From: Ferrimonas aestuarii
Lineage (GTDB): Bacteria; Pseudomonadota; Gammaproteobacteria; Enterobacterales; Shewanellaceae
Direction: 5' to 3'
Assembly: GCF_005116665.1 (NCBI RefSeq)
Contig: NZ_SWCJ01000001.1
Coordinates: 496,001-560,000 of the forward strand
DNA length: 64,000 nucleotides
The notes below the pieces were generated by a model. It did no database searches. It was not told the origin of the DNA and saw nothing but the letters and a program-made list of their open reading frames with translations. The stretch's first letter is position 1. Each line of letters opens with the position of its first letter. The position numbers and the translations under genes were made by a program. Shown here in pieces: positions 45,619 to 53,854 of the stretch.

Positions 45619-45649
45619 AAAAGAGGCGCCCCAACCGGGCGTCTTTTTT
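45619..45649 (+). terminator. Terminator after the DUF4442 gene
   Basis: Stem GAGGCGCCC/GGGCGTCTT (one G-T pair) with loop CAAC and a six-T tail. Confidence 0.75.
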
Positions 45650-45727
45650 GTTTGGACCCATTCTGAAGTGCGGGCCGTAGTGTTAGTGGATAAACACTAA
45701 GTCAGTCGCATTAGCGTGAGGTTAGTC

Positions 45728-47260
45728 ATGGCAAATATTGTGGTGGTGCTTGGGGATCAACTGTCGTTGAATCTGCCCAGTTTACAAGCGGCCAACCCCC
45801 AGCAAGATCTGGTGGTGATGGCGGAGTTGGCGGAAGAGGCCAGCTACGTCGCCCATCACAAACAGAAGCTGGCTTTCCTGTTTTCCGCCATGCGCCACTT
45901 TGCCGAAGAGCTGCGCAGTGTAGGGTGGCGGGTGAGCTACTATCGGTTGGACCCAGACTGCCCACACTCCGATTTTCAATCTTTGCTACAACAGGTGGTC
46001 ACTGAAGAGGAGGGCGAGCGCCTGTTGGTGACTCGGTGTGGCGAATGGCGACTGCAACAGCAGATAAACCGCTGGGCCCAGGTGCTTGGCATTGATGTTG
46101 AGCAGTTTGAGGATAGCCGATTCTTCTGTTCACTTTCGGAATTCCAGCAGTGGGCCAAGGGGCGAAAGCAGCTCAGGCTGGAGTATTTCTATCGTTACAT
46201 GCGCCGCCAAACCGGGCTGTTGATGGAGCCTAGCGACAAGCCGGTGGGAGGCAAGTGGAATTTCGATGCGGACAATCGCAAAAAGTACGACGCCAAAGTG
46301 GGCATTCCTGAGCTGCCGGTGATCGAAAAAGACCGCATTACCGAGGATGTGTTGGCGCTGGTTGAGTGTCATTTTAGGGATAACCCAGGCCAACTCGACC
46401 ACTGGTGGTTGCCAGTAACTCGGCGCGATGCAGAGCTGTGGTTCGATGCATTTTTAGAGAGCCGCTTGGCTCACTTTGGTCGCTACCAAGACGCCATGGT
46501 CACCGATGAGCCTTTTATGTTTCATGGCATGGTGTCGGCGCTCATTAACGTGGGATTGCTAGATCCCATGATGGTATGCCAAAAAGCGCAGTGGGCTTAC
46601 CACCGCGGCGAGGCACCATTGAATGCCGTTGAAGGCTTTATTCGTCAAATACTGGGGTGGCGGGAGTACGTACGTGGTTTGTACTGGTTGTGGATGCCTG
46701 AGTATGGTGATCTGAATGCGCTGGAAGCCAATCAGCCTTTGCCTGCGCTGTTTTGGGGAAAGCCCACTAAAATGCACTGCTTAAGCCAGTCCATCGGACA
46801 AACCCTTGAATATGGTTATGCCCATCACATTCAGCGGCTGATGGTGATTGGGAATTTCGCGTTGATGGTGGGGGTCAGCCCCAAGCTGGTCTGCGATTGG
46901 TATTTGGCGGTGTACGTGGATGCGTTTGAGTGGGTTGAACTGCCCAACACCCTCGGCATGGCGCTTCACGGGGATGGGGGGCGCATGGCTAGCAAGCCCT
47001 ATGCTGCGTCAGGCCGTTATATCAATAAGCAGTCTGATTATTGTAAGTCCTGCTCCTACCAGGTTGAATTGGCCGTAGGCGATAAAGCCTGCCCCTTTAA
47101 TTCACTCTATTGGCACTTTATGGATAAACATCGGCAGCGCTTGCAGCAAAATCCGCGCATCGGTGTGATCTATCGCAGCTTCGATGGACGAGATGAGTCC
47201 GAGCGCCAAGGCATTTTAAGTAGAGCTGCCACCATCATTGCCAACCCAGATGAGTTTTAA
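45728..47260 (+). CDS. FeS-type (6-4)/cryptochrome photolyase family protein (FeS-BCP)
   Basis: 510 residues from MANIVVVLGDQLSLNLPSLQ, with GTGAGG six bases before the ATG. The N-terminal alpha/beta domain and C-terminal helical FAD domain fit bacterial FeS cryptochromes/photolyases such as PhrB. The FeS ligands are visible as KLVCDWYL (near residue 390), YCKSC (near 441-444) and KACPFN (near 457), matching the four-Cys pattern of the family. It probably repairs (6-4) photoproducts using blue light. It is followed 9 bp later by a second photolyase-like gene. Confidence 0.88.
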   Translation: MANIVVVLGDQLSLNLPSLQAANPQQDLVVMAELAEEASYVAHHKQKLAFLFSAMRHFAEELRSVGWRVSYYRLDPDCPHSDFQSLLQQVVTEEEGERLLVTRCGEWRLQQQINRWAQVLGIDVEQFEDSRFFCSLSEFQQWAKGRKQLRLEYFYRYMRRQTGLLMEPSDKPVGGKWNFDADNRKKYDAKVGIPELPVIEKDRITEDVLALVECHFRDNPGQLDHWWLPVTRRDAELWFDAFLESRLAHFGRYQDAMVTDEPFMFHGMVSALINVGLLDPMMVCQKAQWAYHRGEAPLNAVEGFIRQILGWREYVRGLYWLWMPEYGDLNALEANQPLPALFWGKPTKMHCLSQSIGQTLEYGYAHHIQRLMVIGNFALMVGVSPKLVCDWYLAVYVDAFEWVELPNTLGMALHGDGGRMASKPYAASGRYINKQSDYCKSCSYQVELAVGDKACPFNSLYWHFMDKHRQRLQQNPRIGVIYRSFDGRDESERQGILSRAATIIANPDEF

Positions 47261-47269
47261 GGGGGAGAG

Positions 47270-48463
47270 ATGAAACCATCATTAGCTTGGCCTCCATGTC
47301 GAACCGATGCGTTGCAGCGGCTGCAGGCGTTTGTTCCTAAAAGTGGCCGTTCCTACGCGGCGCTGCGTAATTATGTGCCGGAATATCAGCAGCTTCAGAG
47401 CAATGAGTCCGTAAAACCTAGCCCAGTGTCGAGGCTCTCTCCTTACCTAAGACATCGAATCTTGCTTGAACATGAGGTGGCCTTGGCGGTGCTTAACGCC
47501 CATGGTCCGAGTCAAGGGCAGAAGTTTCTTCAAGAGCTGCTGTGGCGAAGCTATTGGAAAGGTTATCTGCAGCAGCGGCCTCAAATCTGGCGAGATTATC
47601 TTACGGGCTGCGAGCACGCCCAAAGGGGCTTGAACCTTGAGCAGGGGGAGCTCTATCGCCGAGCGGTTCAAGCTCAGACGGGCCTTACCTGTTTTGATGC
47701 TTGGGCCAGTGAGCTCATTCAGAGTGGATACCTTCATAACCACGCTCGGATGTGGTTTGCCAGCATCTGGATTTTCACCCTCAGATTGCCATGGCAGCTG
47801 GGAGCACAGTTTTTTTTGGATCATCTGCTGGATGGTTGCCCGGCGTCCAATACCCTATCATGGCGCTGGGTTGCGGGACTGCATACTCAAGGAAAGCACT
47901 ATGTGGCTCGGGCGGATAACATCGCGAAATACACCGACGGGCGGTTTGCTCCCTATGGGGAGTTAAATGAACGGGCTCAAGCGCTGCCTCTGGATAAGGC
48001 TTACCAGAGCGAACCAGTGACGTTTGCGCTATCTGAGCCTGTGTCTGGAGGGAAAGATAACGAGGCGCTACTGTTAGTGACCGAGGATGATCTCTATCTG
48101 CAGGAATTCCCGCTACCTTGGCACCAGATCGGCGAGGTGGTGCTGGTGAGAAGCGACTGGTCTCGGTTGTCAGCGCCTGTAGCCGAATTTAAAGCTTCGG
48201 CTTTTGAAGGCGGCGCAACACATTTGTCGCGGCAACTGGGTAGGCCGGTTGAAGTGATTGATGCCAATCAACTGACGCAGAAGATCATAGCTACCGGCTC
48301 CAATCGAGTCATTCACTGCCAACAAGGAGTTGGTCCAGCGCTTGATGGAGTGGGCGCGCCCCTGTCGCAGTTGCAGCAACATGGGGTTGAGATAATAGGG
48401 CAGTGGCGAGACTGGGATCGTGTTCTTTGGCTTTTGGAAAAAGGCGCAGCCCAGACTGGCTGA
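47270..48463 (+). CDS. Photolyase-like FAD-binding protein with apparently swapped domain order
   Basis: 397 residues. Residues about 50-245 match the photolyase C-terminal FAD-binding domain: LQELLWRSYWKGY, TGLTCFDAWASELIQSGYLH, NHARMWFASIWIF and ASNTLSWRWVAG are the conserved core. The usual N-terminal antenna (Rossmann) domain is absent in front; instead, about 140 residues after the FAD domain (EALLLVTEDDLYLQEFPL onward) look like an alpha/beta domain with alternating strands and helices. This suggests a permuted photolyase. It sits in an operon with the FeS photolyase and DUF2256. Whether it repairs DNA or only senses light is unknown. Confidence 0.75.
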   Translation: MKPSLAWPPCRTDALQRLQAFVPKSGRSYAALRNYVPEYQQLQSNESVKPSPVSRLSPYLRHRILLEHEVALAVLNAHGPSQGQKFLQELLWRSYWKGYLQQRPQIWRDYLTGCEHAQRGLNLEQGELYRRAVQAQTGLTCFDAWASELIQSGYLHNHARMWFASIWIFTLRLPWQLGAQFFLDHLLDGCPASNTLSWRWVAGLHTQGKHYVARADNIAKYTDGRFAPYGELNERAQALPLDKAYQSEPVTFALSEPVSGGKDNEALLLVTEDDLYLQEFPLPWHQIGEVVLVRSDWSRLSAPVAEFKASAFEGGATHLSRQLGRPVEVIDANQLTQKIIATGSNRVIHCQQGVGPALDGVGAPLSQLQQHGVEIIGQWRDWDRVLWLLEKGAAQTG

Positions 48464-48481
48464 ATTGGGGGCGAGATAGGG

Positions 48482-48643
48482 GTGAAAGGATTTAAGGAGA
48501 GTTTACCTATAAAAACCTGCCCAGTCTGCCAGCGACCGTTTCAGTGGCGTAAGCGCTGGCAACGAGTGTGGGATGAGGTGAAGTATTGCTCCAAGCGTTG
48601 TCAGAGGGAGCGCAGGCGGCAATCAGAAATCAAACAGGCATAA
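48482..48643 (+). CDS. DUF2256 small zinc-finger-like protein
   Basis: 53 residues from a GTG. The core [20 protein letters not shown] followed by [10 protein letters not shown] is the DUF2256 signature, with Cys13, Cys16, Cys36 and Cys40 forming a likely zinc site; the tail is Arg/Gln-rich. DUF2256 genes commonly sit next to photolyase or cryptochrome genes, as here. The upstream ATAGGG is a weak ribosome site, so coupling to the previous gene (18 bp away) is likely. Function unknown. Confidence 0.85.
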   Translation: MKGFKESLPIKTCPVCQRPFQWRKRWQRVWDEVKYCSKRCQRERRRQSEIKQA

Positions 48644-48674
48644 AAAAATCCAGCGTCGAGATGCTGGATTTTTT
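48643..48674 (+). terminator. Terminator of the photolyase operon
   Basis: Perfect 12-bp stem AAAAAATCCAGC/GCTGGATTTTTT with an 8-base loop, starting at the DUF2256 stop. Symmetric flanks allow bidirectional use with fldA. Confidence 0.88.
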
Positions 48675-48707
48675 GTATTGGCGTTACGAATAACGGGAGT
48701 TATGCCC

Positions 48708-49229
48708 TTAGCCAAGCTCGGCTAGGCACATCTCTTCGTAAATCTGCTTAACCCAAGCGTCTACGCGGGCTTCGGTCAGCTCTGGTTGACGGTCTTCGTC
48801 GATGCCAAGGCCGACGAAGGTGTTTTCATCAACAAGCGCTTTGGACGCTTCGAATTCAAAGCCTTCGGTGCTGGTGTGACCAACAATGATGCCACCACGG
48901 TCGCGAACGATGTCACCCACCATGCCCATGGCGTCCAGGAAATACTCGGCGTAATCTTCCTGGTCACCACAACCAAAGATTGCTACTAGGCGATCAGTAA
49001 AATCGATCTGCTCCAGCTCAGGGAAGAAGTCATCCCAGTCGCATTGAGCTTCGCCGTAGTACCAAGTTGGGATACCGAACAGTAGCAGGCTAAACTCTTC
49101 AATCTCCTCTTTGGAGCTTTTGGCGATGTCTTTTACATCACAGAGTCCACCCAGTTTCTTCTGGATCATCTTGGCGACGGCTTCAGTGTTACCTGTGTCG
49201 CTTCCGAAAAACAGACCTACGCTTGCCAT
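48708..49229 (-). CDS. fldA: Flavodoxin FldA
   Basis: 173 residues from MASVGLFFGSDTGNTEAVAK; the open frame extends into the preceding gene, but this ATG has an AGG site seven bases upstream. FMN-binding phosphate loop GSDTGNTE, the WYYGEAQCDWDDF loop and FGCGDQEDYAEYF match long-chain flavodoxins. It carries electrons to enzymes such as IspG/IspH, BioB or MetH. It is the last gene of DUF2788-ybfE-fldA; fur, which often follows fldA in relatives, is not here. Confidence 0.95.
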   Translation of the reverse strand: MASVGLFFGSDTGNTEAVAKMIQKKLGGLCDVKDIAKSSKEEIEEFSLLLFGIPTWYYGEAQCDWDDFFPELEQIDFTDRLVAIFGCGDQEDYAEYFLDAMGMVGDIVRDRGGIIVGHTSTEGFEFEASKALVDENTFVGLGIDEDRQPELTEARVDAWVKQIYEEMCLAELG

Positions 49230-49269
49230 TTTCTTACCTATCTTTGGGTCAATTACTTGCCTAACGAAG

Positions 49270-49554
49270 TTAGGCCTTACCAATGCTGTCTAACTGTTCC
49301 ATCAAGATGGACTCTATAAGGTGGCTGCGGCTGATGCCATTAGCAGCAGCGTGCTCATTTAGCGCATTATAGAGTGTGTCAGAAACTTTAAGTTCAATTC
49401 GCTTTAGCCCCAGGGTGCGGTCACGCTGAATTTGATTGCGCTTATTGACTCGCAGCTGCTCTTTACGAGGCAGGGGATTGCTTCTTGGCCTGCCACGACG
49501 TTTCTCAGTCGCAAACAGATCCATAGTGGTTCTATCTGTTTTTTCTACTGCCAT
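49270..49554 (-). CDS. ybfE: YbfE-family DNA-binding protein
   Basis: 94 residues. The Arg-rich N-terminal segment (KRRGRPRSNPLPRKEQ) resembles an AT-hook-like arm and the C-terminal part (LKRIELKVSDTLYNALNEHA, then SRSHLIESILMEQL) a ribbon-helix-helix fold. It matches YbfE, the LexA-regulated gene upstream of fldA in enterics. I see no LexA box directly upstream here; the gene lies 13 bp after DUF2788 and 41 bp before the fldA start, in one operon. Confidence 0.85.
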   Translation of the reverse strand: MAVEKTDRTTMDLFATEKRRGRPRSNPLPRKEQLRVNKRNQIQRDRTLGLKRIELKVSDTLYNALNEHAAANGISRSHLIESILMEQLDSIGKA

Positions 49555-49567
49555 GCGCTGGTGCTAC

Positions 49568-49789
49568 TTAACCTACCCCGGCTCCTTCCCACACCAATTG
49601 AATCACCCCTTTGGCGATAAAACCGGCGCAGCCTAAAAAGAGCACAAGCCAAACAATGTACCGACCAAATTTGGGCACATTGCCTTTATTTAAGACGTCC
49701 CGGATCGACATCCCGATCAGAAAAAATACTGCAGCAAAAAATAGGTTTAAACCAACCGCTTCGAGCTGAGCTACATCACTGACTATCAT
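49568..49789 (-). CDS. DUF2788 small membrane protein
   Basis: 73 residues from MIVSDVAQLEAVGLNLFFAA. A TTG seven codons earlier (49810) is possible, but the ATG has an AGGA site upstream. Two transmembrane segments flank the conserved middle IGMSIRDVLNKGNVPKFGRY, and the end GCAGFIAKGVIQLVWE matches DUF2788. This family sits between ybfF and ybfE-fldA in Shewanella relatives. Function unknown. Confidence 0.82.
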   Translation of the reverse strand: MIVSDVAQLEAVGLNLFFAAVFFLIGMSIRDVLNKGNVPKFGRYIVWLVLFLGCAGFIAKGVIQLVWEGAGVG

Positions 49790-49821
49790 CTGCTTACCAT
49801 CCTGGTTCAACCGGCGGGCTA

Positions 49822-49850
49822 CTATATCACAGCAGCAAGCCCTGAGTAAT
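49822..49850 (-). promoter_or_regulatory. Candidate promoter of DUF2788-ybfE-fldA
   Basis: On the minus strand TTACTC and TATAGT are 17 bp apart, about 30 bp before the DUF2788 start. The -10 is good, the -35 is moderate. Confidence 0.4.
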
Positions 49851-50000
49851 GGTTTTCATCTCTGTTATACCTCGCCGGCGCGATATTTGATCACTTAGGG
49901 AGGCAGTCCGTCATGATTCACCCGTTAAGCAGTTAGTGAACCTTGCCCGTCATGCAGATCGTCAATGTTGATAGCGTGGCATTATGCTGCATGAGTTTTA

Positions 50001-50019
50001 AATGAGAATCAATATCAAA
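50001..50019 (-). promoter_or_regulatory. Fur box between ybfF and the fldA operon
   Basis: AATGAGAATCAATATCAAA matches the Fur 19-mer at most positions. It lies just after the ybfF stop and about 210 bp upstream of the DUF2788 start, so either a distal promoter of the fldA operon or a short transcript in the 49811-50000 gap may be iron-regulated. Confidence 0.55.
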
Positions 50020-50022
50020 TAA

Positions 50023-50814
50023 TTACTGGGTTGCTGTTAATAGATGACGACTGAAAAAGCTCACGCAGTGACGGTTAAAGATCTGCGGTTGCTCTGCGTG
50101 TAGCCAGTGGCCAGTATTTGGGATAACGCGGGCTTTGGCGTTGGGGAAACGCGCCTCCACATCGAGTCGGTGTTCTGCGGTCAGGTAATCGGAACGCTCA
50201 CCTTTAATGAACTGAACTGGGCCAGTGTAAGGAGCACGAAAAGGAACCGCGCCAAGAATATCCCAATAGTGTTTAATCACTTGAGCGCTGTCCATTAACC
50301 AGCGGGGCTCGGTTTCATCTGGGTGAGTGCGGAAGTTTTTTAGCAAAAATCCGGCGGTGGCCAGATCGATGCCTTCATCGGTCAGTACCTGCTTAGCCTG
50401 CTGACGGTTTGCTGGTGGTTGAGCGTTCATTCGTTCAAATGCCCGCAAAATATTTTGGTGACGTTCCACCTTGTAGGCGCTGGGGGCGATGTCGGCCACG
50501 ATCAGCGCACTGACGCGTTCTGGATAGGCAAGCGCGTAAGTCATGGCGACTTTACCGCCCAAAGAGTGTCCCAGCATGGCGATGCATTCTAATTGAAGGT
50601 GCGCCCGAGTCAGTTCAACAAGTTGAGCCATGTCAGCCAGTTGCATCGATTGGCTCATGGGCGATAGACCATGGTTTGGCAGGTCACAGCGGATCACCTG
50701 AAATCCGGCTTCCAGTAAGGCATTGCCGACACCGGCGAGGTTGTCTTTGTTCCCAAAAAGGCCGTGGAGTAGGAAGATGGCAGGGCCTTGACCCTCAACA
50801 GAGAAATCTAGCAT
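50023..50814 (-). CDS. ybfF: Alpha/beta-hydrolase esterase YbfF
   Basis: 263 residues from MLDFSVEGQGPAIFLLHGLF; the frame stays open to 50865 but the family starts here. Oxyanion-hole motif LHGLFGNKDNL, the nucleophile elbow AMLGHSLGGKVAM near residue 92 (Ser in GHSLG) and the C-terminal NTGHWLHAEQP with the catalytic His are present. YbfF hydrolyses acyl-CoA and short esters in vitro. Divergent from seqA, as in E. coli. Confidence 0.93.
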   Translation of the reverse strand: MLDFSVEGQGPAIFLLHGLFGNKDNLAGVGNALLEAGFQVIRCDLPNHGLSPMSQSMQLADMAQLVELTRAHLQLECIAMLGHSLGGKVAMTYALAYPERVSALIVADIAPSAYKVERHQNILRAFERMNAQPPANRQQAKQVLTDEGIDLATAGFLLKNFRTHPDETEPRWLMDSAQVIKHYWDILGAVPFRAPYTGPVQFIKGERSDYLTAEHRLDVEARFPNAKARVIPNTGHWLHAEQPQIFNRHCVSFFSRHLLTATQ

Positions 50815-50946
50815 TGACGTGGTCCATGTCGGTTTTGACGGCGATTGTGCAAGGCTGAGTAGCAAAATGCAAACCGAGCCGTAGCCTCAGGCTTTGGCCT
50901 GTGGTTATAATGCCCCTTGATATCCACCCCGGCGATCGGAAAGCCT

Positions 50947-51516
50947 ATGAAATACATCGAAATCGACGACGAACTGTACAGCTACATTGCAAGCAATACC
51001 CAGCAGATTGGTGAGAGCGCTTCAGATATTTTGCGCCGCTTGTTAAAACTGCCTACTGATGCCATCGCGGTAGAAAAGCCGAAGACCATCAGTGAGCCAA
51101 GCTTAGAGTCCTGTTCTAACGTTGAGGTCGATGAGGCTGAACCAGAGAAAGTGGAAGTGCGTTCTCGCATTGCTGAGTCTGGTCAATTTAGTGAGCTGTT
51201 AGAGGATCCGATGTTGGCCCAGCAAAAAGGCGCGGTAGGTCGTTTCCTGTATCTGCTTGATGCCCTGTATCGTCAACAGCCCCAAGCCTTTGCCCAAGTT
51301 TTGGAGATCCGTGGTCGAGATCGCCTCTATTTTGCCTTGAGCAAAGAGGAGCTTCTCAAAGCCAGTAAAACCGCCAACCCGAAACAGATTGGCCTAAGTG
51401 ATTACTGGGTGACCTCCAACAACAATACCGCCAAAAAGCGCAACTTACTCAAAGAAGCTGCGGTGAAGTTAGGGTGCTCCGAAGAGCTTGCTGTGGAAGT
51501 CGCAGATCGCATCTGA
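50947..51516 (+). CDS. seqA: Replication initiation negative regulator SeqA
   Basis: 189 residues from MKYIEIDDELYSYIASNTQQ. The N-terminal oligomerisation helix region and the C-terminal domain that binds hemimethylated GATC are present: FYLLDALYRQQPQAF and RGRDRLYFALSKEELLKAS, with LSDYWVTSNNNTAKKRNLL carrying the DNA-contacting Asn/Thr residues. It sequesters the origin and controls DnaA activity, which implies Dam methylation in this organism. It is followed by a terminator and pgm, the classical seqA-pgm order. Confidence 0.96.
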   Translation: MKYIEIDDELYSYIASNTQQIGESASDILRRLLKLPTDAIAVEKPKTISEPSLESCSNVEVDEAEPEKVEVRSRIAESGQFSELLEDPMLAQQKGAVGRFLYLLDALYRQQPQAFAQVLEIRGRDRLYFALSKEELLKASKTANPKQIGLSDYWVTSNNNTAKKRNLLKEAAVKLGCSEELAVEVADRI

Positions 51517-51540
51517 GGCACGGCTACTTAATTTAGATAT

Positions 51541-51572
51541 AAAATAAGCCATCAATGTGATGGCTTATTTTT
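51541..51572 (+). terminator. Terminator of seqA
   Basis: Perfect 13-bp stem AAAATAAGCCATC/GATGGCTTATTTT with loop AATGT, 24 bp after the seqA stop. Confidence 0.88.
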
Positions 51573-51718
51573 ATTTTACTGATTAACTATTTATACCGAT
51601 TCTATGAGGAGCTTTGTCATTGGTTAGCTGAAAGGCTAATGGCAAGAACATAAGACCCTCGACGCAATTGGTGTTATACCTCTGTGTATTGGCAAGGACG
51701 CGAAAGGTAGGAATTGAT

Positions 51719-53362
51719 ATGGCATTACACCCAAGAGCAGGCCGGCCTGCTACGCCGTCTGATGTAGTAGACATCAGCCATCTTATTAGCTGCTATTACA
51801 CCGATAAACCCAATTCAAAGCAGCCGTCCGAACGAGTGAGCTTTGGTACCTCTGGCCATCGTGGCAGCGCATTTAATCGCGCCTTCAATGAGCAGCATAT
51901 ACTCGCCATCACCCAAGCCACTGTGGACTACCGTAACCAACAAGGTTTCGAAGGCCCAATGTTTGTGGGGTTTGACACCCATGCGTTAAGCCAGTGCGCG
52001 TTCAGTTCGGTGCTGCAGGTGCTTGCCGCAAACGGCATCCAAGTTCGAGTTCAGCAAGAGCGGGGCTTTGTGGCCACGCCGGTGATCTCCCACGCCATTT
52101 TGGACCATAACCGCCAGTCCCAAGCGTTAGCGGACGGCTTGATTTTAACTCCGTCCCACAACCCTCCTCAAGATGGCGGTATAAAGTACAACCCGCCCCA
52201 TGGGGGGCCGGCAGATGTGGACGCGACCGACTTTATTGCAGAGCGTGCCAATGCCTACCTTCAGGACAACTTGGCTGGAGTGCAACAGGTAAGCCTTGCG
52301 GTGGCCATGGCAACCGGTTTAGTTGAGCAGGTTGATATGATTGGCACCTACGTGGAGCACCTCGGTGAGGTGGTTGATTTTGAGGCGATTGCTCAATCCG
52401 GCATCCGTATTGGAGCGGATCCTTTGGGTGGCTCAGGCGTGCACACCTGGGAGCGCATTGCTAAGTGTTATGGCATCAACTTAACCGTGGTTAATCCCTG
52501 GGTGGACCCTGCGTTTGCCTTCATGCCTTTGGATAAAGATGGCAAGATTCGCATGGATTGCTCGTCACCATCGGCCATGAGCAACCTATTGAAGATTAAA
52601 GACGACTTTGATATCTGCGTGGCCAATGATCCAGACTTTGATCGTCATGGTATTGTGTGCCGAGATGGCGGTTTGATGAACCCAAATCACTACTTGGCTG
52701 TTGCTATCGATTATCTGCTGGCTCATCGACCAAAGTGGTCCTCCGAACTGCCAGTGGGTAAGACTTTGGTATCAAGCGCCATCATCGATAAGGTGGTGGC
52801 CAAGCATCAGCGCACTCTGTTTGAAGTGCCTGTGGGCTTTAAGTGGTTCGTGTCAGGCCTGCATCAAGGACAGCTTGCCTTTGGCGGTGAAGAGAGTGCC
52901 GGAGCCAGCTTTTTGGATAAGCAGGGCCAAGCGTTCTCGACGGACAAAGATGGCTTTATCTTAGCGCTTCTGGCGGCAGAAATTCAGGCGGTTACGGGAG
53001 AGTCCCCAGCCAGCCACTACCGTAAGCTTGAGGCCCAGTTTGGTCAGGCGTTCTATCGTCGCATCGATGCTCCAGCCGATAACGAACAGAAAGCCAAACT
53101 CAAAGCCTTATCTGCAGAGCAGGTCAGTTCCGATACTTTGGCCGGTGAAGTCATTACCGCAAAACTCACGCGCGCTCCAGGTAATAATGGTGCCATTGGC
53201 GGCCTAAAAGTGACCACGGAAAATGGTTGGTTTGCGGCTCGTCCGTCGGGTACCGAAGCGATCTATAAGATCTATGCAGAAAGCTTGAACAGTGAAGCGC
53301 ATTTGGAGCTGTTGTTAGAGGACGCTCAAAGGTTGGTTTCCGAGCTGTTTAGTGCTGATTAG
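51719..53362 (+). CDS. pgm: Phosphoglucomutase Pgm
   Basis: 547 residues, matching E. coli Pgm (546), from MALHPRAGRPATPSDVVDIS with AGG seven bases upstream. The catalytic phosphoserine is in LTPSHNPPQDGG near residue 145, the Mg2+ loop is NDPDFDRHG near residue 305, the sugar-specificity loop is GGEESAG near 390, and the phosphate-binding loop RPSGTEAIYKIY lies near the C-terminus. It interconverts glucose-1-P and glucose-6-P for polysaccharide and envelope synthesis. Confidence 0.97.
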   Translation: MALHPRAGRPATPSDVVDISHLISCYYTDKPNSKQPSERVSFGTSGHRGSAFNRAFNEQHILAITQATVDYRNQQGFEGPMFVGFDTHALSQCAFSSVLQVLAANGIQVRVQQERGFVATPVISHAILDHNRQSQALADGLILTPSHNPPQDGGIKYNPPHGGPADVDATDFIAERANAYLQDNLAGVQQVSLAVAMATGLVEQVDMIGTYVEHLGEVVDFEAIAQSGIRIGADPLGGSGVHTWERIAKCYGINLTVVNPWVDPAFAFMPLDKDGKIRMDCSSPSAMSNLLKIKDDFDICVANDPDFDRHGIVCRDGGLMNPNHYLAVAIDYLLAHRPKWSSELPVGKTLVSSAIIDKVVAKHQRTLFEVPVGFKWFVSGLHQGQLAFGGEESAGASFLDKQGQAFSTDKDGFILALLAAEIQAVTGESPASHYRKLEAQFGQAFYRRIDAPADNEQKAKLKALSAEQVSSDTLAGEVITAKLTRAPGNNGAIGGLKVTTENGWFAARPSGTEAIYKIYAESLNSEAHLELLLEDAQRLVSELFSAD

Positions 53363-53399
53363 CACCTGGTTTGGTAATGGCGTTGGCAAGATATGAAAA

Positions 53400-53428
53400 G
53401 GGCAGCCTAGAGGCTGCCCGTCCTTTTT
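53400..53428. terminator. Terminator of pgm, probably bidirectional
   Basis: Perfect 8-bp stem GGGCAGCC/GGCTGCCC with loop TAGA and a T-run on the plus side; a shorter TTTT follows on the minus side for the convergent peptide gene. Confidence 0.82.
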
Positions 53429-53615
53429 AGCAACTCACTCGGCAAGCTTTGTACTCGTTTTCGCAGTAGCGTTCGCTAAACTGGCCAGATTCAACGCAGG
53501 CCATGTGATTGTCGATACAGCGCCATGCGCAGCTGTCAATCGCCTTACTGGGCAAGCTGAGACCTAAACCGATGGCAAAGGCGGCAGAGGCTGCCAAGGT
53601 TGTGAATAGTTTCAT
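53427..53615 (-). CDS. Six-cysteine secreted small peptide A
   Basis: 62 residues with a signal peptide (cleavage probably after SKA, residue 25). The mature peptide of about 37 residues has six Cys in the pattern C-x3-C-x6-C-x10-C-x6-C-x3-C, nearly mirror-symmetric, and is otherwise polar and helical. This suggests a disulfide-stapled helical hairpin. The next gene is a paralogue with almost the same spacing. I recognise no family; a periplasmic or secreted role is likely. Confidence 0.65.
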   Translation of the reverse strand: MKLFTTLAASAAFAIGLGLSLPSKAIDSCAWRCIDNHMACVESGQFSERYCENEYKACRVSC

Positions 53616-53650
53616 GAATAAATCCTATTTATTTTAAGGTGCTTAAGTAA

Positions 53651-53854
53651 CTATTGAGGTACGCCACAATTGTTGCGACATAGGCGATATAAGCGATCGC
53701 AATCAGAGGGATTGGCACCTGCATTCAGACAGATAATTCTTTTATCAATGCATTCAAAAATACAGATTTCATAAGGGGAGTCTGCGGCGGCATTGAAGCT
53801 GGCACCAATGGCGATGGTGATGGTGAATAGTGCGGCTTTAACTTTTGAAATCAT
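53651..53854 (-). CDS. Six-cysteine secreted small peptide B
   Basis: 67 residues, signal peptide ending near AAA (residue 24). Six Cys follow C-x3-C-x6-C-x9-C-x6-C-x3-C, with an aligned start (EICIFECIDKRIICLN against SCAWRCIDNHMACVE) that shows paralogy with the peptide encoded 35 bp downstream. Both genes have the same orientation and probably share a transcript. Surroundings are AT-rich and accessory-looking. Function unknown. Confidence 0.65.
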   Translation of the reverse strand: MISKVKAALFTITIAIGASFNAAADSPYEICIFECIDKRIICLNAGANPSDCDRLYRLCRNNCGVPQ

